Source: Phocaeicola intestinalis
Lineage (GTDB): Bacteria > Bacteroidota > Bacteroidia > Bacteroidales > Bacteroidaceae
Length of the DNA stretch: 64,000 bases
Assembly: GCF_014837065.1 (NCBI RefSeq)
Contig: NZ_JACSPP010000017.1
Location: 1 to 64,000, forward strand
Direction: 5' to 3'
Shown piece by piece: positions 59,160-64,000 of the stretch. The position numbers were made by a program, and so were the translations under genes. Position 1 is the first letter of the stretch. Each line of letters opens with the position of its first letter. Below the pieces are notes generated by a model. The model did no database searches. It saw only the letters and a list, made by a program, of their open reading frames with translations, and was not told the origin of the DNA.

Positions 59160-61928
59160 GAGTAGTTTCTCTTTCAAGAATTGTCCCGTATATGAAGCCC
59201 CGCATGCCGCCACTTCTTCTGGTGTACCGCATACTACAATGTTTCCTCCCTGTTCTCCTCCTTCCGGTCCCAGGTCGATGATATAGTCGGCACATTTGAT
59301 TACATCCATGTTGTGTTCGATGATAACCACGGTGTGTCCTCGTTCTATCAGTGCGTCAAAAGCTTCCAGTAATTTCTTGATGTCGTGAAAATGCAGTCCG
59401 GTAGTAGGCTCGTCAAATACGAAAATGGTGGGTTGCGATTTTTCTATGCTTAAGAAATAAGCAAGTTTTACACGCTGGTTCTCTCCTCCGGATAATGTGG
59501 AGGAAGATTGTCCCAATTTGATGTATCCGAGTCCTACATCCTGAAGAGGAAGCAGTTTCTTGACAATCTTTTTTTGTCCGTGTGTATCAAAGAATTCAAT
59601 GGCTTGGTTGACTGTCATTTCCAGCACCTCATAGATATTCTTTCCTTCATAATATACTTCCAGTATTTCTTTTTTGAATCTTTTTCCGTGACATGATTCG
59701 CATTCCAATACCAAATCAGCCATAAACTGCATTTCGACGGTGACGGTACCTTCACCTTTACATTCCTCGCAGCGTCCGCCGTCGGTATTGAAGGAGAAGT
59801 AACCGGCTGTATATCCCATTTGCTTGGCAAGAGGTTGGTCGGCAAATAGTTTTCGTATTTCATCGTATGCCTTCACATAGGTGACAGGATTGCTGCGCGA
59901 TGATTTACCTATAGGGTTCTGGTCTACAAATTCTATGTCGTTGACCATTGATGTGTCACCCCCCAATGATACGAATTCGCCAGGGCGTTCGCTTATTTCA
60001 CTGTATTCCCGTTTCAAGGCTTTATAGAAAATGTCGCGCACTAGCGTACTTTTACCAGAACCGCTGACCCCTGTTACTACCGTCATGACATTGAGCGGAA
60101 AACGGACATCAATCCCTTTCAGGTTATTTTCACGTGCTCCTTTTATTTCGATGTAATTGTTCCAGGCGCGATGTTGCAAGGGGCGTTCGATGGTTTCTTC
60201 ACCCAACAGATACCTTACGGTATAACTTTTGCTTCCACGTTTCAGGTCTTTCAGGTCACCTGAATAAACGATTTCGCCTCCCAGCCGTCCGGCTTTCGGA
60301 CCTATGTCGATGATATAGTCGGCTGCACGGATGATTTCTTCATCGTGTTCTACGACCACTACGGTGTTGCCTAATTGTTGGAGTTGGCGTAACACTTTAA
60401 TCAGCTTTGCTGTGTCACGGCTGTGTAGTCCGATACTTGGTTCGTCTAGGATATAGAGCGAGCCTACCAGACTGCTTCCTAGCGAAGTGGCAAGGTTGAT
60501 ACGCTGGCTTTCTCCTCCCGAAAGCGAGTTGCTCAGGCGGTTTAAAGTGAGATAGCCTAGTCCTACGTCTTCCAGAAATGTCAGGCGGCTGTTGATTTCG
60601 CTCAACAGTCTTTTGGCTATCTGTGTATCGTGGTCGTTTAGCTTCAGGTTCCGGAAGAATTCTTTCAGCTTGCTGACAGGCATTTCCACTAGATCGGCAA
60701 TGTTATATCCCCCTACCTTTACGTAAAGGGCTTCTTTCTTCAGTCGGCTTCCGTGGCATTCGGGGCAAGTGGTCTTTCCCCGATAGCGGGCAAGCATTAC
60801 GCGGTATTGGATTTTGTATTGATTCTCTTCCAGCATGCTGAAGAAAGAGTCAATGCATACTTTGTCCCGCGGACCATGCCACAGATAGTCTTTCTGTGCT
60901 TGAGTCAGTTCATAGTAGGGAGCAAATATGGGAAAATCGTGTTCTGGGGCTTCCCGTAAGAATGCTTGCAACCATTCACTCATTTTTTCCCCTCGCCAGC
61001 ACATCACAGCTCCATCATATACGCTCAATGAGCGGTTGGGAATGACCAGGCGTTCATCAATTCCAATGATTTTACCGAACCCTTCGCATGTAGGACAGGC
61101 CCCTAGTGGAGAGTTGAAAGAAAACATCTGGTCACTTGGTTCCTCAAACTTGATGCCGTCTGCTTCGAATTTGGTACTGAAGCGGTACAGGCTGGTCGAA
61201 CCGTCGGGTTGATAGAAACGGAGCAAGCATGCACCGTCGCCTTCGTACATAGCCGTTTCGGCAGAGTCGGTCAGGCGGCTGATGGCATCTTTGCTGTTGT
61301 CACAGCTCATACGGTCTACCAGCAGGTAAACCGTATCTTTGGGATTATACTGGTATTCTTCGATACGTATGGTCTTTCCGTTCACTTCCAGACGGGTGAA
61401 TCCTTCTTTCATATCCGTCTCTATTTGCTCTGCCATATTGCGCCCTTCTCGGGGAAGAATGGGGGTAAGTACTGTATAGCGTGTACCCTGAGGATACGAG
61501 AGCATACAGTTCACGATATCTTCTGGACTATCCTTTTTCACCAGTTGTCCGCTTATGGGCGAATAGGTTTTTCCGATGCGGGCAAAAAGCAGGCGTAAGT
61601 ATTCATAAATCTCAGTAGAGGTCCCTACTGTAGAGCGCGGGTTGCGGCTGATGACTTTCTGTTCGATGGCAATGGCGGGAGGAATACCTTTGATGAAATC
61701 ACATTCCGGTTTGCTCATCCGCCCTAAGAATTGGCGGGCGTATGCAGAAAGGCTTTCCACGTAACGGCGTTGTCCTTCGGCATATAACGTGTCGAAGGCA
61801 AGTGAGGACTTGCCCGACCCTGACAAACCGGTAATGACTACCAGCTTGTTGCGCGGAATGTTAACGTCGATGTTTTTCAGGTTATTCACCCTGGCGCCTT
61901 TGATGGATATGTAGTTGGTTTCAGACAT
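59148..61928 (-). CDS. uvrA: excinuclease ABC subunit A
   Basis: A 926-residue damage-recognition ATPase of nucleotide excision repair. Two ABC modules are visible: Walker [21 protein letters not shown] near 35 and [18 protein letters not shown] near 630; signatures [13 protein letters not shown] and [13 protein letters not shown]. Zinc-binding CxxC pairs occur in [29 protein letters not shown] and CESCHGKRF. Length and order are normal. The last residues NEK and the stop fall in a repeat element. Confidence 0.97.
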   Translation of the reverse strand: MSETNYISIKGARVNNLKNIDVNIPRNKLVVITGLSGSGKSSLAFDTLYAEGQRRYVESLSAYARQFLGRMSKPECDFIKGIPPAIAIEQKVISRNPRSTVGTSTEIYEYLRLLFARIGKTYSPISGQLVKKDSPEDIVNCMLSYPQGTRYTVLTPILPREGRNMAEQIETDMKEGFTRLEVNGKTIRIEEYQYNPKDTVYLLVDRMSCDNSKDAISRLTDSAETAMYEGDGACLLRFYQPDGSTSLYRFSTKFEADGIKFEEPSDQMFSFNSPLGACPTCEGFGKIIGIDERLVIPNRSLSVYDGAVMCWRGEKMSEWLQAFLREAPEHDFPIFAPYYELTQAQKDYLWHGPRDKVCIDSFFSMLEENQYKIQYRVMLARYRGKTTCPECHGSRLKKEALYVKVGGYNIADLVEMPVSKLKEFFRNLKLNDHDTQIAKRLLSEINSRLTFLEDVGLGYLTLNRLSNSLSGGESQRINLATSLGSSLVGSLYILDEPSIGLHSRDTAKLIKVLRQLQQLGNTVVVVEHDEEIIRAADYIIDIGPKAGRLGGEIVYSGDLKDLKRGSKSYTVRYLLGEETIERPLQHRAWNNYIEIKGARENNLKGIDVRFPLNVMTVVTGVSGSGKSTLVRDIFYKALKREYSEISERPGEFVSLGGDTSMVNDIEFVDQNPIGKSSRSNPVTYVKAYDEIRKLFADQPLAKQMGYTAGYFSFNTDGGRCEECKGEGTVTVEMQFMADLVLECESCHGKRFKKEILEVYYEGKNIYEVLEMTVNQAIEFFDTHGQKKIVKKLLPLQDVGLGYIKLGQSSSTLSGGENQRVKLAYFLSIEKSQPTIFVFDEPTTGLHFHDIKKLLEAFDALIERGHTVVIIEHNMDVIKCADYIIDLGPEGGEQGGNIVVCGTPEEVAACGASYTGQFLKEKLLNEK

Positions 61929-62083
61929 GCTAATGATTTCGTAAGTTTATCTGGACAAAATTAGGTAAAATCTATGAAATAATTGCAAGAAACGTACAGA
62001 TTTGAGTAAGAAACTATTTTTGAATCAAGATAGTGGTACGTTTATTCTGTTTTATTTAAGAAGTAACTTTAAAGTTAAAGCAA

Positions 62084-63280
62084 ATGACATCAATTAAAAT
62101 CAAACTTATGGTTTCTGGGAAAGGTATGGAAGGCAGTCTGGTGTATCAAGTGATTCATAATCGTATCGTCCGTCAGATAGATAGTGGTTATAAGGTGTGG
62201 ATTTCCGAGTGGGATGAACTGGCGGAAATGGTGGTGTTGGAAAAGGCAGATTCAGCCAGAAGAAGGTTGTTGTTGGCTGTTGCCCGTCGTATAAAGACAG
62301 ACCGGGAGCAGTTGTTTCAGATTGTGGCCAGTCTTGACCGGCAAGGCATTTATACTACTGATGATGTGCTGGTTCGGTTTCGTGCTTGGGAATACGCCGG
62401 TTCTTTTGAAAGATTTATGGAAGAGGTCATCGTGCATCTGAAAGAGTTGGGTAAGGTACGCACTTCGGAAACATATACGATGGCATACCGTAATTTTATG
62501 TGTTTCAGGAAAGGAGTCGATATCCGGCTGGATGAAATCGATTCGGATTTGATGGAGTTGTATGAAAGCCATTTAAAAGGCAGGGGATTATCGTTGAATA
62601 CCGTTTCTTTCTATATGCGTATTTTGCGTGCCACTTATAACCGGGCTGTAGCGAAAGGGCTGGCCAGGCAGTGTTATCCTTTCCGGTATGTTTATACGGG
62701 AGTGGAAAAGACTTTGAAGCGTGCATTGCCTTTGAAGTTTATAAAATGTATCAAACAATTGGATTTGTCACTTCATCCGTCTTTGGATTTTGCCCGCGAT
62801 ATGTTTTTGTTTAGCTTTTATACGCGTGGCATGTCTTTTGTCGATATTGCTTATCTGAAAAAGAACGATTTGCAGAATGGTGTCTTGACATATCGGCGGC
62901 GGAAAACCGGGCAACTGCTTTTCATCAAATGGGAAAGGTGTATGCAGGAAATTGTAGACAAGTATACTTTGCCATATTCAGATTATCTTTTGCCGATTAT
63001 CAAGGAAAAGGCGGACGAGCGAAAACAGTATCAAAATGCGCTTCATGCGGTGAATCATAACCTGAAAAAGGTTTCTTTGCAGGCGTGTCTTCCCATCAGG
63101 CTTACCATGTATGTGGCGCGCCATTCTTGGGCAAGTGTTGCCAAAAGCAAGCATATTCCTATAGCTGTAATCAGTGAAGGGATGGGACACAGTTCTGAAA
63201 ACACAACGCAAATCTATTTGGCTTCGCTGGACAATGCAGTTATTGACCATGCAAACCGGTTGATATTAAAAGATTTGTGA
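62084..63280 (+). CDS. tyrosine recombinase (site-specific integrase/invertase)
   Basis: A 398-residue recombinase. An N-terminal arm-binding-like region is followed by a SAM-like core-binding domain (about 105-200) and a catalytic domain (about 215-390). Catalytic residues: first Arg in FSFYTRGMSFVDI, Lys in YRRRKTGQLLF, Arg346 in MYVARHSWAS (with Tyr in place of the usual box-II His, as in many Bacteroides integrases), His in EGMGHSSENTTQIYL and nucleophile Tyr378. Its position directly beside a 19-bp inverted repeat pair marks it as the local DNA invertase that flips the promoter segment at 63309-63501. Confidence 0.93.
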   Translation: MTSIKIKLMVSGKGMEGSLVYQVIHNRIVRQIDSGYKVWISEWDELAEMVVLEKADSARRRLLLAVARRIKTDREQLFQIVASLDRQGIYTTDDVLVRFRAWEYAGSFERFMEEVIVHLKELGKVRTSETYTMAYRNFMCFRKGVDIRLDEIDSDLMELYESHLKGRGLSLNTVSFYMRILRATYNRAVAKGLARQCYPFRYVYTGVEKTLKRALPLKFIKCIKQLDLSLHPSLDFARDMFLFSFYTRGMSFVDIAYLKKNDLQNGVLTYRRRKTGQLLFIKWERCMQEIVDKYTLPYSDYLLPIIKEKADERKQYQNALHAVNHNLKKVSLQACLPIRLTMYVARHSWASVAKSKHIPIAVISEGMGHSSENTTQIYLASLDNAVIDHANRLILKDL

Positions 63281-63308
63281 ATGGGTATCTGATTGAATGG
63301 ATGTTCGT

Positions 63309-63501
63309 TCTCTTAACAAGAGACGGATTGTGCCTGCAAATGTAAACAAAAGATATGAAATAACGAATTTTTGGTGATTTAATTTTATATGTAGAATAAA
63401 AAAAGCAAATAGAAATCCGCCCGATAAAAAATACACCTTTTTATATTATATACCTTATTTATATATTATAATGGTATGAATGTCCGTCTCTTGTTAAGAG
63501 A
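63309..63501. repeat. invertible promoter segment bounded by 19-bp inverted repeats
   Basis: TCTCTTAACAAGAGACGGA at 63309-63327 is perfectly inverted at 63483-63501, enclosing a 155-bp AT-rich segment. Each repeat has its own inner dyad CTCTT-AAC-AAGAG, a layout expected of tyrosine-recombinase crossover sites. It lies between the recombinase gene and upxY, exactly where Bacteroides phase-variable polysaccharide loci carry their switch. Confidence 0.9.
63337..63367 (-). promoter_or_regulatory. promoter inside the invertible segment, pointing left (OFF)
   Basis: On the minus strand TTCG (63367-63364), 19 nt, TACATTTG (63344-63337). No TAnnTTTG box is present on the plus strand between the repeats. 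In this orientation it therefore reads toward the recombinase 3' end; inversion would place it facing upxY. Confidence 0.72.
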
Positions 63502-63715
63502 CAGATAAAATTAGAGATATTATTATGTGTAAAGTTTTGTTTGGGTTCATCGGAAGTAAGGAATCATCCTCTTTCGAGTTTGAAGGAGGATGCCAATCAG
63601 AACATATTTAGATAGAGGTATCGATGTCACTGTATAGTTCAGATACTCTTTCTAATGCCAGGGGCAAGTAGAGAACGGATTGAAGACCGACCTGTCAATC
63701 CGGAAGGGAGAATTT
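63502..63715 (+). other. untranslated leader of the polysaccharide locus
   Basis: The 214 nt between the right inverted repeat and the upxY start hold no convincing gene. A hairpin CATCCTCTTTC / TGAAGGAGGATG is visible near 63564-63592. Long leaders here are where UpxY acts on transcription elongation in known Bacteroides loci. Confidence 0.6.
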
Positions 63716-64000
63716 ATGCCTTCAGCAAACGGTACAATCGTTACATGGTGCTATCTTTTTGTTCATCATACCAAGGTGGAACGGGTGAACGAAAAGTTGA
63801 AAGAAAGGTTTAACACGTTTATACACAAGAGCATTGTGTATAAGCAAGTCAAGAATCGTGTAAAAAAGGAAGAACGTCCTACCATTTCAGGCTTGCTTTT
63901 TGTACAAGGCGACAATTGTGACATCCAACGTATGTTGCACGAAATCGATCCGGCTCTTTATCTGATGAACGATTGTTCTACTCATCGGACGGCAGTCATT
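63716..64000 (+). CDS. UpxY family transcription antiterminator, 5' part
   Basis: An open frame of 95 codons from ATG 63716 to the window end, without a stop. It reads TWCYLFVHHTKVERVNEKLK then VKKEERPTISGLLFVQGD, an NusG N-terminal (NGN) pattern as in UpxY proteins, with the W-Y start motif and the P-x-(I/L)-x-G-x-(L/I)-FV strand. UpxY proteins prevent premature termination in their own capsule locus. The C-terminal KOW part is outside the window. It predicts a polysaccharide gene cluster to the right. Confidence 0.82.
   Translation, partial: MPSANGTIVTWCYLFVHHTKVERVNEKLKERFNTFIHKSIVYKQVKNRVKKEERPTISGLLFVQGDNCDIQRMLHEIDPALYLMNDCSTHRTAVI

Overview
The window looks like a chromosomal segment of a gut Bacteroidales species, probably Bacteroides or Phocaeicola. 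The support is the recurrent TTTG-N19..21-TAnnTTTG promoter pattern, a hybrid two-component system, lipoproteins with a Cys-Ser-Asp-Asp start, a Nudix-type XylR in front of xylBAE, and a recombinase / invertible promoter / UpxY arrangement at the right edge. No species name can be fixed from the sequence alone. Apart from the right edge, most genes are core housekeeping or metabolic genes in short operons.

Layout. 1-5.3 kb: end of an rRNA operon (5S), marC-cls, rsmD-DUF3822, a RecD-like helicase and tRNA-Leu(UAG). 5.3-12.8 kb: a minus-strand operon parC-DUF3316-S41 protease, a large nested palindrome, a MATE pump and several very small genes, one next to or broken by a 115-bp inverted-repeat element. 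12.8-19.9 kb: glyS-FKBP, a short promoter-to-terminator ncRNA candidate, an HpaII-like restriction enzyme with no methylase beside it, a cytoplasmic GH13 enzyme, a MITE-like element and a membrane-anchored HTH-like protein. 19.9-27.7 kb: fabD, thiD and the xylose operon (xylR, xylB, xylA, xylE). 27.8-43.8 kb: manC, tpx, udk-mltF, trx, a Skp-like lipoprotein, pepD, padR-pspC, a secreted beta-propeller hydrolase, nadC/rlmH and alkD. 43.9-50.7 kb: a four-gene locus of porin-like protein, imelysin, di-heme c-type cytochrome and a fused ResB-CcsA cytochrome c synthetase. 50.8-61.9 kb: purT, a hybrid two-component sensor, GH3 and uvrA. 62.1-64.0 kb: a tyrosine recombinase, a 193-bp invertible segment and the start of a UpxY antiterminator, i.e. 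the head of a phase-variable surface polysaccharide locus.

Two systems stand out. The first is the imelysin / di-heme / ResB-CcsA locus: it has a clear promoter with a repeated operator-like motif, both lipoproteins carry acidic residues after the lipid cysteine (suggesting surface export), and the locus supplies its own heme-attachment machinery. I infer a redox-linked iron or metal acquisition system. The second is the invertible promoter at 63.3-63.5 kb. In the orientation given, the only promoter-like sequence points away from upxY, so the polysaccharide locus would be OFF.

The window is also rich in small intergenic inverted repeats of several distinct families. Some supply the stop codon, start codon or part of the signal peptide of neighbouring genes. 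Two are arrays of 14-bp palindromes repeated at 21-23-bp spacing.
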